DNA of 64,000 bases from Shinella kummerowiae (GTDB taxonomy: Bacteria > Pseudomonadota > Alphaproteobacteria > Rhizobiales > Rhizobiaceae): contig NZ_WUMK01000005.1 in the NCBI RefSeq assembly GCF_009827055.1, positions 461,743-525,742 on the forward strand, read 5' to 3'. Every line of letters starts with the position of its first letter. Positions within the stretch are counted from its first letter, which is position 1. Positions 51,905-60,784 of this stretch are shown one piece after another. A program made the position numbers and the translations under genes. The notes under the pieces are model-generated. The model was not told the origin of the DNA. It saw only the letters and a list, made by a program, of their open reading frames with translations, and did not search any database.

Positions 51905-53221
51905 ATGACCGATCTTTTCGATGCCGCACCGCGCACAGGCTCGATGCCGCTTGCCGCCGAACTGCGGCCGGCTACGCTGGACGATGTGATCGGGCAGGAG
52001 AAGATCATCGGCGAGGGGACGATGCTGCGCCGGCGTATCGTAGCCGGCCGGCTCGGCAGCATCATTCTCTACGGTCCACCGGGCCTCGGGAAGACGTCGA
52101 TTGCCCGCGCCATCGGGAACATGCTCGGAAAGAACTTCCGGCCGCTGCATGCCGCGCACAACAATGTTGCCGATATCCGCAAGATCGCCGACGAGGCGCG
52201 CATGCGGCCGACGCTGCTCTTCGCAGACGAGGTGCATCGCTTCAGCGCAACGCAGCAGGATCACCTTCTGGCACTTTGCGAAGAGGGCGTGGCGGATTTC
52301 ATCGGTGCGACGACCGGCAATCCCTATCACACGCTGACGCCCGCTCTGATCTCCCGCTCGACCATTCTGAAGCTCGAGCCGCTTACCCTCGAGGAGATGG
52401 AGGAGGTGGTGCAGCGCGGCCTTGCCCACCTGGCGGCGCGCGGTCTGGAAGTTCGGCTGGAGCCTGCTCAATTGCGCCGTATCGCAGGCCGTTCCGGCGG
52501 CGATGCGCGGCGCGCGCTGACGGTGCTGGAGAGCCTTGCGGTCGGTCATGCGCCGGGCAAGCCCGTCCTGATAACGGAGGCGATGGTCGAGGAAGCCTAT
52601 GCCGCAGCCCCGGTCAATCACGACCGATCGGGCGACGCGCATTATGATGTTGTCTCGGCCTTCGTGAAATCGATGCGCGGCTCTGATCCCGATGCCACGC
52701 TCTACTGGCTCGCCCGGCTGATCCATGGCGGCGAGGACCCGCGCTATATTGCGCGCCGCATCATGATCCACGCCTCGGAAGATGTCGGCCTTGCCGACAA
52801 CACCGCGTTGCAGACCGCCGTCGCCGCTCTGCATGCCGTCGAAAAGATCGGGTATCCGGAGGCGCAGATCATTCTGGCGCACGCCGCGCTGCATGTGGCG
52901 CGGGCGCCGAAGTCAAACTCCGCCTGCCGCGGCATTTCGCTGGCGATGGCGCATGTGGCGAGCGAGGCGCCGTCGGCCGTGCCGATGCATCTGCGCGATG
53001 CGCATTACAAGGGTGCGGCCGCACTCGGCCATGTCGGCTATGCCTTTCCGCATGATGACGGACGCGGCTGGAGCGAACAGGTGTATGCACCGGATGTCTC
53101 ACGCGGCAGCTTCTACCAGAGCGACGCCCGCGACGCGGCGACCTTCGAGCGGCGTGCGGACGAGCATTGGGATCAGGTGACGGGTCGTGCGACGCCGCGC
53201 CGATTCGACGGCGGGCGCTGA
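51905..53221 (+). CDS. rarA: RarA/MgsA, replication-associated recombination ATPase
   Basis: AAA+ clamp-loader-like ATPase acting at stalled replication forks, 438 residues. Walker A GPPGLGKTS is near 60-68 and Walker B LLFADEVHRF near 111-120. The sensor region is FIGATTGNPYHTLTPALISR near 135, and the C-terminal tetramerisation domain starts near 260 (SMRGSDPDATLYWLARLIHG). GAGGA precedes the ATG. A housekeeping gene, unrelated to its neighbours. Confidence 0.95.
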   Translation: MTDLFDAAPRTGSMPLAAELRPATLDDVIGQEKIIGEGTMLRRRIVAGRLGSIILYGPPGLGKTSIARAIGNMLGKNFRPLHAAHNNVADIRKIADEARMRPTLLFADEVHRFSATQQDHLLALCEEGVADFIGATTGNPYHTLTPALISRSTILKLEPLTLEEMEEVVQRGLAHLAARGLEVRLEPAQLRRIAGRSGGDARRALTVLESLAVGHAPGKPVLITEAMVEEAYAAAPVNHDRSGDAHYDVVSAFVKSMRGSDPDATLYWLARLIHGGEDPRYIARRIMIHASEDVGLADNTALQTAVAALHAVEKIGYPEAQIILAHAALHVARAPKSNSACRGISLAMAHVASEAPSAVPMHLRDAHYKGAAALGHVGYAFPHDDGRGWSEQVYAPDVSRGSFYQSDARDAATFERRADEHWDQVTGRATPRRFDGGR

Positions 53222-53224
53222 GGG

Positions 53225-53821
53225 TCAGGCCTCGACCAGTCCCGCCCTGATGCGGTTGACGACCGTCCAGACCAGCAGCACGCAGGTCATCGGCTGGATA
53301 TGCCATGTCCATGCCGGCAGGACGCCGAAGACGGCGACCAGTGCACCGAGCGCGCCGAACAGCAGCGCCCGGTCGCTCTTGCCCATGGGCCCCTCATAGT
53401 TCCGCCCCTTCCCATGCGCGACGCCCAGCACGCCGGCAAATTCCGTCAGCGTGGCGAGGAAGATGATCGCGAAGAGCCATGGCAGCGAGAAGGGGGCGAT
53501 CAGCGCGAAGGGCACATAGAGCGCGGCATCGGAGACGACATCGGTGATCTCGTTGAGATAACCGCCAAGCGCGCTCTTCTGGCCATGCTCGCGGGCCAGC
53601 ATGCCATCGACGGCATTGAACGCCATGCGCAACGCCATCCAGATCGGCACGAGCGCGAAGAGTGCAGGCTCGGGATTCAGAACGAGAAGTGCCCCGATCG
53701 CGACCGAGACGGTTGCCGCGATGAGTGTCACCTGATTGGCCGTGACGCCCATGCCTGCGAGCCGGCCGACAAGCGGGCGAAGAAGGGTCTGGAAGGACGA
53801 TTTCAGTTTATAGATCGACAT
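53225..53821 (-). CDS. CDP-alcohol phosphatidyltransferase family protein (YnbA-like)
   Basis: 198 residues with about six helices. The family moves a CDP-linked lipid or alcohol to make phospholipids, using the motif Dx2DGx2ARx8Gx3Dx3D. Here it reads Asn69-x2-Asp72-Gly-x2-Ala-Arg77-x8-Gly86-x3-Asn90-x3-Asp94: the first and third metal-binding aspartates are asparagine. It diverges from the hydrolase/methyltransferase gene. With the PAP2 phosphatase and CdsA-like genes opposite, this is the gene set of E. coli ynbABCD. It may use an unusual substrate, or be impaired. Confidence 0.83.
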   Translation of the reverse strand: MSIYKLKSSFQTLLRPLVGRLAGMGVTANQVTLIAATVSVAIGALLVLNPEPALFALVPIWMALRMAFNAVDGMLAREHGQKSALGGYLNEITDVVSDAALYVPFALIAPFSLPWLFAIIFLATLTEFAGVLGVAHGKGRNYEGPMGKSDRALLFGALGALVAVFGVLPAWTWHIQPMTCVLLVWTVVNRIRAGLVEA

Positions 53822-53941
53822 GAAAGTTTAAATCCGCTCGATTGTCTTCAACAAATGCAGACGCAACGCTATGAAATCAACTGCAAACCGCAGGGCTCAT
53901 CCGTATAGGGTGGACAAGGTTTGAAAGGGAGTGAGGACCGC
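53822..53941. promoter_or_regulatory. Divergent promoter region of the ynb-like locus
   Basis: 120 bases between the CDP-alcohol transferase gene (minus) and the hydrolase/methyltransferase gene (plus). The middle is moderately AT-rich. No operator is recognised. It must drive both arms. Confidence 0.45.
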
Positions 53942-55678
53942 ATGATCGAATCGGCGTTTGCGAGCCACGATGGCGTGGAGCTTTTCTATCGCACCTGGCC
54001 CGCACGCTCCGGCACGGCGAAGGGTGCAATCGTGCTCCTGCACCGCGGCCACGAGCACAGCGGCCGGGTGGCCCATATCGCCGAAGAGCTCGGCCTCGAC
54101 GACTTTGCCATCTACGCCTGGGATGCGCGCGGCCATGGCCGATCGCCCGGCGAGCGCGGCCACTCGCCGTCCTTTGCCCATTCGGTGCGCGACCTCGACT
54201 GCTTCGTGCGCCACATTCGCGAGACCGGCGGCTTTGCCATGGATCAGATCGCCGTCATCGCCCAGAGTGTCGGCGCGGTGCTGGCCGCAACCTGGGTGCA
54301 TGACTATGCGCCGGATATCCGGGCATTGGTGCTTGCCTCGCCCGCGTTCGACGTCAAGCTGTACGTGCCCTTCGCCAAGGAGGGCATTGCACTATGGCAG
54401 AAGCTGAAAGGCACGTTCTTCATCAATTCCTATGTCAAGGCGCGTTTCCTGACGCATGATCCGGCACGCATCGCCTCCTTCGAGGCTGATCCGCTGATCA
54501 CCCGCCCGATCGCCTCCAACATCCTGCTCGAACTCTATGAGACGGCGGACCGCGTGGTTGCCGATGCGCGCGCCATCACCGTGCCGACGCAATTGCTGAT
54601 CTCGGGCGCCGATTTCGTCGTGCGGCACGGGCCGCAGCACCGCTTCTTCGAAAATCTCGGCAGTACGATCAAGGAACGGCATGTGCTGCCCGGCTTCTAC
54701 CACGACACGCTGGGCGAACGGGATCGGGCAAAAGCCCTGGAGAAGGTGCGCGCCTTCATCACGGCGCGGTTTGCCGAGCCTCCGGTGGTGGCGGATGTCC
54801 GTCGCTCGCACCTTTCCGGCTATACCCGCGACGAGGCCGACCGGCTGGCGACGCCGCTGCCGCTTCTGTCGCCGCGCGGGCTCTACTGGGCAATGACGCG
54901 CGCCTCGATCCGTCTTGGCGGGCTGTTTTCCAAAGGCATTGCCACCGGCGTGCGTACCGGCTTCGATTCCGGTTCGACGCTGGATTACGTCTATGAGAAC
55001 GAACCGCGCGGCCTCGGCCCGGGTGGCCGTCTGATCGACCGGCAGTTTATCGACGCCATCGGCTGGCGCGGCATCCGCCAGCGCAAGGTCCATCTGGAGG
55101 AACTGATCGGCAAAGCGCTTTCGCGTCTCAAGGCCGAGGATAAGCCGCTCCGCGTACTGGATATCGCGGCCGGTCACGGGCGCTACGTGCTGGATGCGGT
55201 GGCGGCGTCGGAAGCGAAACCCCACAGCATCCGCCTGCAGGACTATTCGCCGATCAACGTGGAAAAGGGCACGGCCTTGATTGCCGAACGTGGTCTCCAA
55301 GGCATCGCTGCCTTCCACCGCGCCGATGCCTTCGACACGGAAGGGCTGGCGACGATCGAACCGCGGCCGACGCTTGCCATCGTCTCCGGTCTCTACGAAT
55401 TGTTCCCGGACAATGCCATGATCGAGGCTTCGCTTGCCGGCCTCGCGCGCGCCGTGGAGCCCGGGTCGCTCTTGATCTACACCGGCCAGTCCTGGCATCC
55501 GCAACTGGAAATGATCGCCCGCGCACTCACCTCCCATCGCGGCGGCGAGGCCTGGATCATGCGCCGGCGCACCCAGCAGGAAATGGATCAGCTCGTGGCA
55601 GCCGCCGGCTTCCGCAAAATCGAGCAGCGCATCGACAAGTGGGGGATTTTCACCGTGTCGCTGGCCGAGCGTATCTGA
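53942..55678 (+). CDS. Alpha/beta hydrolase fused to SAM-dependent methyltransferase (YnbC-like)
   Basis: 578 residues, two domains. Residues about 1-285 are an alpha/beta hydrolase of the monoacylglycerol-lipase type: WDARGHGRSPG near 60-70 and nucleophile Ser109 in AQSVG (the usual first Gly is Ala). Residues about 345-578 are a class I methyltransferase with motif I VLDIAAGHG at 405-413. E. coli YnbC has the same fusion and length. It could trim an acyl chain and methylate a lipid head group or fatty acid. The ATG at 53942 has GGGAGTGAGGA upstream. Confidence 0.85.
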   Translation: MIESAFASHDGVELFYRTWPARSGTAKGAIVLLHRGHEHSGRVAHIAEELGLDDFAIYAWDARGHGRSPGERGHSPSFAHSVRDLDCFVRHIRETGGFAMDQIAVIAQSVGAVLAATWVHDYAPDIRALVLASPAFDVKLYVPFAKEGIALWQKLKGTFFINSYVKARFLTHDPARIASFEADPLITRPIASNILLELYETADRVVADARAITVPTQLLISGADFVVRHGPQHRFFENLGSTIKERHVLPGFYHDTLGERDRAKALEKVRAFITARFAEPPVVADVRRSHLSGYTRDEADRLATPLPLLSPRGLYWAMTRASIRLGGLFSKGIATGVRTGFDSGSTLDYVYENEPRGLGPGGRLIDRQFIDAIGWRGIRQRKVHLEELIGKALSRLKAEDKPLRVLDIAAGHGRYVLDAVAASEAKPHSIRLQDYSPINVEKGTALIAERGLQGIAAFHRADAFDTEGLATIEPRPTLAIVSGLYELFPDNAMIEASLAGLARAVEPGSLLIYTGQSWHPQLEMIARALTSHRGGEAWIMRRRTQQEMDQLVAAAGFRKIEQRIDKWGIFTVSLAERI

Positions 55679-55685
55679 GGCCGGC

Positions 55686-57020
55686 ATGGGGGAGGGCATC
55701 GCACCGGTTCTCGTCACTAACCGCCGCGCGGTTTTTCGCACGGCGGCGCTTTGGCTCGCCTTCCTGGCGCCGTTCTTCTACCTGACCTACGGTACGGCGA
55801 ACTGGCTGGCATCGCTGCGGACGGCCGTGCCCAACCTCGCCTTCGGCTGGGAAACACACATTCCCTTCATCGCCTGGACGATCATCCCCTATTGGTCGAT
55901 CAACGCCTTCTATGCGCTTTCGCTGTTCGTCAACGACATGCCGGAGGAGGTGGGCCGGCTGGCGCGGCGCTATCTCACCGCACAGGTCGTCGCCGTCGTC
56001 TGCTTCATTATCCTCCCCCTGCAGGCCATCTTCGTGCGGCCGGAGACGGATGGCCTGCCCGGTTTCATGTTCGACGTGCTCGGCGGTTTCGACAAGCCGT
56101 TCAACCAGGCGCCGTCGCTGCACATCGCGCTGCTCGTCATCATCTGGGATCATTGGCGCGGGCGGCTGAGCGGGATCGGCGGCGCCGTCTGGCACGTCTG
56201 GTGCCTGCTGATCGGCCTATCCGTGCTGACCACCTGGCAACATCACGTCATCGACATCCCGACCGGCGCCTTGCTCGGCCTCTTCGCGCTCTGGCTTTTC
56301 CCGGCAGGCAGGCCTTCACCGCTCGCCGGCTTCCATAGGACGAATGATGCGAAAGCGCGGCGGCTCGCGACCTATTACGCCGCCGGCGCTGTGGCGTTTC
56401 TCATCCTGACCGTCCTGGCGACACGCGATTCCGGGGCGGGGCTGCTTCTGCTCTGGCCGAGCCTGGCGCTTGCCATCGTCGCGCTCGGCTATGCCGGGGC
56501 CGGGACCGCCGTTTTCCAGAAGCAGGCGGATGGACGCGTCAGCCTTGCCAGTCGATGGCTGCTTGCACCCTCCCGGCTCGGCGCGCGGCTGAACATCCTG
56601 TGGTGGACCCGAAAACTTCCGCCGGCGGTGGAGGTGGCCGACGGCGTCTTCCTCGGTCGCTATCCATCCCGTGCGGACCTTTCGACCTATGTCGCGGTGA
56701 TCGACCTGTCGGCGGAATTTCCTGGACATAACGTACCCGGCCTCGCCTGGCACGCCTTTCCCGTCCTTGATCTGCTGGCGGCTTCCGCGCCGCGCATCCG
56801 CGAAGCTGCGATGGCAATCGAGGAGGCACGGCGGCATGGCCCGGTTCTCGTCAGTTGCGCGCTCGGCTTCCAACGCAGCGCCGCTGTTGCCGCCTGCTGG
56901 CTGATGCGGTCGGGCCACGCCACCAATGCGGCCGCGGCCGTGGCGCAGGTCAAGGCGAAGGGCCGGCCGGTCCATCTTCCGTTCGAGGCCTATGCCCTTA
57001 TCGAGGAGGCCGCACGGTGA
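55686..57020 (+). CDS. PAP2 lipid phosphatase fused to dual-specificity phosphatase domain (YnbD-like)
   Basis: 444 residues. The N-terminal membrane part, about 1-230, has the PAP2 motif Pro143-Ser-Leu-His146 (NQAPSLHIAL) and a later His in WQHHVIDIPTG. The C-terminal part, about 315-444, is a dual-specificity phosphatase with Cys391-x5-Arg397 (SCALGFQR). Both are phosphomonoesterase types able to act on lipid phosphates such as phosphatidylglycerol phosphate or phosphatidic acid. It lies 7 bases after the YnbC-like gene and overlaps the next gene by GTGA. Confidence 0.84.
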   Translation: MGEGIAPVLVTNRRAVFRTAALWLAFLAPFFYLTYGTANWLASLRTAVPNLAFGWETHIPFIAWTIIPYWSINAFYALSLFVNDMPEEVGRLARRYLTAQVVAVVCFIILPLQAIFVRPETDGLPGFMFDVLGGFDKPFNQAPSLHIALLVIIWDHWRGRLSGIGGAVWHVWCLLIGLSVLTTWQHHVIDIPTGALLGLFALWLFPAGRPSPLAGFHRTNDAKARRLATYYAAGAVAFLILTVLATRDSGAGLLLLWPSLALAIVALGYAGAGTAVFQKQADGRVSLASRWLLAPSRLGARLNILWWTRKLPPAVEVADGVFLGRYPSRADLSTYVAVIDLSAEFPGHNVPGLAWHAFPVLDLLAASAPRIREAAMAIEEARRHGPVLVSCALGFQRSAAVAACWLMRSGHATNAAAAVAQVKAKGRPVHLPFEAYALIEEAAR

Positions 57021-57454
57021 CGGACTGGAAGGGGGCTGCAGGTGACGCCGGTCGCCGCCTGCGGCGAAACGGCCTGATCGGCAGCGCGCTAGCCCTGCTG
57101 ATCCTCGCGATCGCCCCGCCGACGGCGGGCGTGCATGGTTTTACCGCCCCGCTCGGCTGGTGGCTACTGCTGGCCTTCTGCCTGTTGCCGCTTGCCGTCT
57201 CGGTCCATCTGCTGTTCGACGCAGCACTCTTCCGGCTTGCCGCGTCCCATGACACGGAAGAGGCAGGTCTCTCTGCCATCGATGATGTCTTATCTCGCAT
57301 GGGGCTCCGGGCGAGGGACCACACGCCGCGACCGCTGGTGGAGCGCCTTCAGGGATGCCGCCGGCTTGTCTGGTTCCAGCGCGCATCGCTCGCCATCGGC
57401 GTCTTGCTCTATGCCATCCTCCTTCTCGACGCGATGGATGGAGGCGGCGCATGA
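57017..57454 (+). CDS. Hypothetical membrane protein of the ynb-like locus
   Basis: 145 residues from a GTG overlapping the upstream stop. Three predicted helices lie at about 18-34, 43-66 and 116-135, with a hydrophilic loop of about 45 residues between the last two (SHDTEEAGLSAIDDVLSRMG). I recognise no family. It is coupled to both neighbours by overlapping start/stop codons (GTGA, ATGA), so it should be a working part of the lipid system. Confidence 0.75.
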   Translation: MTDWKGAAGDAGRRLRRNGLIGSALALLILAIAPPTAGVHGFTAPLGWWLLLAFCLLPLAVSVHLLFDAALFRLAASHDTEEAGLSAIDDVLSRMGLRARDHTPRPLVERLQGCRRLVWFQRASLAIGVLLYAILLLDAMDGGGA

Positions 57455-58104
57455 CGGGTGGTGGAGCATCCCTCCTGCAAAAAGTGTCCGGCGCAGCACT
57501 TGCGGGCCTTTCCCGCGCCGTCACCGGCGTCAGGCCCATCTGGGCAGGCGCGGCACCGAACGGCCGGCAGCGCATCTATTTTGCCAATCATGCAAGCCAT
57601 GGCGATTTCATCCTCATCTCGACCTGCCTGCATCCGGCCGAGCGCAGCCGCACCGCCGCCGTCGCGGGCGCTGACTATTGGAACGCGGATTCCGTCCGCC
57701 GTTTCATTTCCGGAAAGCTGCTGCGCACGGTGCTCGTCGAGCGCAACTGGGTCGAGCGCACCGCCGATCCTTTGCAGGTCATGCTCTCGGCGCTCGATGC
57801 GGGCGAATCCCTGATCTTCTTCCCGGAGGGCACGCGCAACATGACCGAGGAGCTGCTGCTGCGCTTCCGTTCCGGCCTCTACAATCTCGCCGCCGCCCGG
57901 CCGGATGTCGAACTGGTGCCCTGCTGGATCGAGAACATGTCGCGCGTGTTGCCCAAGGGGGCGGTGCTGCCGGTGCCCTTGCTTTGCCGCGTGATTTTTG
58001 GCGCGCCGATCGCGCTGGAGGCAGGCGAGGAGCGCAAGGCTTTTCTCGACAAGGCCCGGCAGGCACTTCTGACGCTGGCGCCGAAAAAGGATGGACACCG
58101 CTGA
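57451..58104 (+). CDS. Lysophospholipid acyltransferase (PlsC-like)
   Basis: 217 residues. The acyltransferase motifs are HASHGD (NHx4D type) near 46-51 and FFPEGTRN near 126-133. It transfers an acyl chain to a lysophospholipid or 1-acylglycerol phosphate at the inner membrane. As far as I recall, this gene is not part of E. coli ynbABCD, so it may supply a dedicated phosphatidate to the CdsA-like enzyme encoded next. It overlaps both neighbours. Confidence 0.88.
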   Translation: MTGGGASLLQKVSGAALAGLSRAVTGVRPIWAGAAPNGRQRIYFANHASHGDFILISTCLHPAERSRTAAVAGADYWNADSVRRFISGKLLRTVLVERNWVERTADPLQVMLSALDAGESLIFFPEGTRNMTEELLLRFRSGLYNLAAARPDVELVPCWIENMSRVLPKGAVLPVPLLCRVIFGAPIALEAGEERKAFLDKARQALLTLAPKKDGHR

Positions 58105-59036
58105 TGAGCGACGACACCACACGCCTCTTTATCGGCCTCGTTGCCGTGCTCGTAACAGCGAGCGCAGTCGCCGGCGTGCTCTCCTATCGCAGTCCGAAGC
58201 CGCTGCCCTCGACGCTCGACAATCTCAATGCGCGCATCAAGGCGTGGTGGATCATGGTGACGGGCATCAGCATCGCTTTCCTGTTCGGCACGGGCGGCGT
58301 GATCCTGCTGTTCGCCTTCGTCTCCTTCGCTGCCCTTCGCGAATATGTGACGCTGACCAATACGCGCCATGCCGACCGCTGGACGCTGCTCGGCATGTTC
58401 CTCATCATCATACCGGTGCAATACTACCTGATCTGGATTGACTGGTACGGGCTCTATTCGATCTTCATCCCCGTCTATTGCTTCCTCGCCATGCCCGCAC
58501 TGACGGCAATCCGGGGCGATACGTCGCGTTTCCTCGAACGGGTCAGCGAGCAGCAATGGGGTATCATGCTCTCGGTCTATTGCATCAGCCACGTGCCGGC
58601 GCTTGTGACCCTGCCCATTCCGGGCAATGAGGGCCGCGGCCTGCTGTTGATCGCCTTCCTGATCGCCACGGTGCAGGGCAGCGACGTGCTGCAATATATT
58701 TTCGGAAAGCTCTTCGGCCGTCACAAGGTCGCGCCGAGCATTTCGCCCTCGAAAACCTGGGAAGGGCTGATCGGCGGCATAGCCAGCGCCTCCCTGCTTG
58801 GCGCGGGGCTCTATTGGCTGACACCCTTCTCGCCCTTCGAAGCCGGCGTGCTGGCAGGGCTTGCCTGCGTCATGGGCTTTTTCGGCGGCCTCGTCGCCTC
58901 GGCGATCAAGCGCGATCGCGGTGTCAAGGATTGGGGCCACATGATCGAAGGCCATGGCGGCATGCTCGACCGTGCCGACAGTCTTGTCTTCGCCGCGCCG
59001 GTCTTCTTTCACATCGTGCGCTACGCCTGGACCTGA
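58104..59036 (+). CDS. Phosphatidate cytidylyltransferase (CdsA-like, YnbB-like)
   Basis: 310 residues, about eight helices. It makes CDP-diacylglycerol from phosphatidate and CTP. The segment SPSKTWEGLIGG is near 214, and the C-terminal signature KRDRGVKDWG, then GHGGMLDRADS, near 272-293; the usual Pro before GHGG is Glu. It starts within the plsC-like stop codon. The CDP-lipid is the expected substrate of the CDP-alcohol transferase encoded opposite. It converges on the amidase gene with no gap. Confidence 0.9.
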   Translation: MSDDTTRLFIGLVAVLVTASAVAGVLSYRSPKPLPSTLDNLNARIKAWWIMVTGISIAFLFGTGGVILLFAFVSFAALREYVTLTNTRHADRWTLLGMFLIIIPVQYYLIWIDWYGLYSIFIPVYCFLAMPALTAIRGDTSRFLERVSEQQWGIMLSVYCISHVPALVTLPIPGNEGRGLLLIAFLIATVQGSDVLQYIFGKLFGRHKVAPSISPSKTWEGLIGGIASASLLGAGLYWLTPFSPFEAGVLAGLACVMGFFGGLVASAIKRDRGVKDWGHMIEGHGGMLDRADSLVFAAPVFFHIVRYAWT

Positions 59037-59948
59037 TCAGCGGCGCTTCGGCATCGGCACCAGCGGGCCGAGGCTGTCGAGATAGGTCGACGCCCCGCCA
59101 TTTTCGTAGGTGGAGAAGGCGACGTTGCGGTCTCGGTAGGATTTCAGCACCTGCCCGAGACCGTTGGCACCCTCCGCGCGAACCTGGCGCACGAGGCCGA
59201 GGTCGATGTTGATCGGAAAGATTTCCGTGACCTGACCACATTGGTGCACGACGTTGCCGGTCGGATCGGCAACCAGCGAGCGGCCGACGCCGCCGGCATC
59301 GAGCCCGTTCACGTCGACGACATAGCAGGAGAACATCACCGCCGTCGCCTGCACGATGGCGAGTTCCGCCTTGCGGTCCGTCGTGCCGGTCAGCACGGGG
59401 TGGATGAGCACCTCGACGCCGGCCGAGGTCAGCGTGCGCGTCGTCTCCGGAAACCAGATGTCGTAGCAGATGGAAAGGCCAAAGCGGCCGACGTCCGGCA
59501 CGTCGAAGATCAGGAAATCGCTGCCGCCAGCGACCCCCGCCTCGAAGGGCATGAAGGGAAACATCTTGTCATAACGCCCGACGATCTCGCCGTCCGGATT
59601 GATGACGACCGAATGATTGTAGGTCCTGTCCTCGCGATGCACGAAGTAGGTGCCGGGAATGATCCAGACGCGGTGTTTTGCGGCGAGCGCCTGGAAGACG
59701 GCTTCGTCGGCGCGCGGATCCTCCGCCGCGCAGGCATGCAGCGGACCGTGCATGGCGAGTTCGGAAAAGACGATCATGTCGGTGCCCGGATAGAGCGCCA
59801 TAGTCTTTTCCACCTGGATCGTCATGGCCGCGATGTTGCCACCGGTGATCGGCACGGGCATCTGGATCCCGGCGACCAGGAAGCGGGCATTGTCCCGCCG
59901 GCCGGCGGAGGACGGCATAGGGTTTGCGTCGGAAAGGGAGCCTGACAT
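59037..59948 (-). CDS. Nitrilase-superfamily amidase (carbon-nitrogen hydrolase)
   Basis: 303 residues. The catalytic triad is Glu63 (FSELAMHG), Lys128 (GRYDKMFPF) and Cys161 (SICYDIWFPE). Members hydrolyse amides or carbamoyl amines such as 4-guanidinobutyramide, N-carbamoylputrescine or formamide. It is the second gene of a minus-strand pair after an Lrp regulator and lies near a ureohydrolase and an amino-acid permease, so a guanidino or polyamine amide is the likely substrate. I chose the ATG at 59948 over a TTG 6 bases upstream. Confidence 0.85.
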   Translation of the reverse strand: MSGSLSDANPMPSSAGRRDNARFLVAGIQMPVPITGGNIAAMTIQVEKTMALYPGTDMIVFSELAMHGPLHACAAEDPRADEAVFQALAAKHRVWIIPGTYFVHREDRTYNHSVVINPDGEIVGRYDKMFPFMPFEAGVAGGSDFLIFDVPDVGRFGLSICYDIWFPETTRTLTSAGVEVLIHPVLTGTTDRKAELAIVQATAVMFSCYVVDVNGLDAGGVGRSLVADPTGNVVHQCGQVTEIFPINIDLGLVRQVRAEGANGLGQVLKSYRDRNVAFSTYENGGASTYLDSLGPLVPMPKRR

Positions 59949-59966
59949 GATCAATCTCTATGGGAA

Positions 59967-60509
59967 CTATTTGCCGCTGCGGGCGGTGGGACGGGTCGGA
60001 ACGCCCCGCGGCGTCGGGGAGACGAGATCGTCGAAGGCCACGCCGCGATAGGGTTTGCTCGACTTGAGCACGATGTAGCTCGACAAATTGCCGATCTTGG
60101 GGCCGAGCCGCAAAAGCTCGTCCGACAGCATCTGATAGGAGGCGATGTCCGGGCAGACGAAGCGTACGAGATAATCGATCGGCCCGCTGACCTTGGTGCA
60201 TTCCACCACGTAGCGCATCTCTTCGACCATCGTCTCGAAGATCTGGAAATCCTCCAGCCCATGGCTGTTGAGCGTCACCGCGGCGATGACGTCGACATGC
60301 CGGCAGACTTTCGCGAGATCGATACTGGCATGGTAACTGGTGATGACGCCGGCCTTTTCGAGCCGTTTCACCCGCTGCAGGCAGGGGCTTGGTGAGAGGC
60401 CTACGGCATCGGCCAGCTCCTGGTTCGTCACGCGCGCATTGGCCTGGAGACATGCCAGAATACGCAAATCGATCTGATCGAGCCGGATCGACCCGTCTTC
60501 ATCCTTCAT
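59967..60509 (-). CDS. Lrp/AsnC-family transcriptional regulator
   Basis: 180 residues. The HTH is about 10-60 (LRILACLQANARVTNQELAD, SPSPCLQRVKRLEKAGVI) and the ligand-binding RAM/AsnC domain about 70-150. The tail of about 30 residues is basic. It lies 18 bases upstream of the amidase gene and diverges from the permease gene. It probably senses an amino acid and controls both directions. Confidence 0.9.
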   Translation of the reverse strand: MKDEDGSIRLDQIDLRILACLQANARVTNQELADAVGLSPSPCLQRVKRLEKAGVITSYHASIDLAKVCRHVDVIAAVTLNSHGLEDFQIFETMVEEMRYVVECTKVSGPIDYLVRFVCPDIASYQMLSDELLRLGPKIGNLSSYIVLKSSKPYRGVAFDDLVSPTPRGVPTRPTARSGK

Positions 60510-60784
60510 TCACTCGCCCCCTGCTGCATGGACGGGCCATGCGTCTCCCGATGAGCGTGGCCCGACAGCCTCGAACCATAAGGATACGTTTGTCCCGACC
60601 CTGTCAAGGCGACCGCCGGACCGCTGTTTCGCCCCATCCGGTCCCCCATTGGCGCTTGCGACAAGAACTTTCGAGAAGGGCGCCGTGCTCAGCAGCAAGT
60701 GTCGGAAAATGACAGAAATACGGCAGCACCTTTGCCGAACCCAACGCTACAGTGGTTGCCTATGGGGAGACATCGGGGGGAACG
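60510..60784. promoter_or_regulatory. Divergent regulatory region between the Lrp and APC permease genes
   Basis: 275 bases without a convincing gene. It should hold the divergent promoters and the Lrp-type binding sites. I cannot point to a specific operator; Lrp sites are too degenerate to call by eye. Confidence 0.4.
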
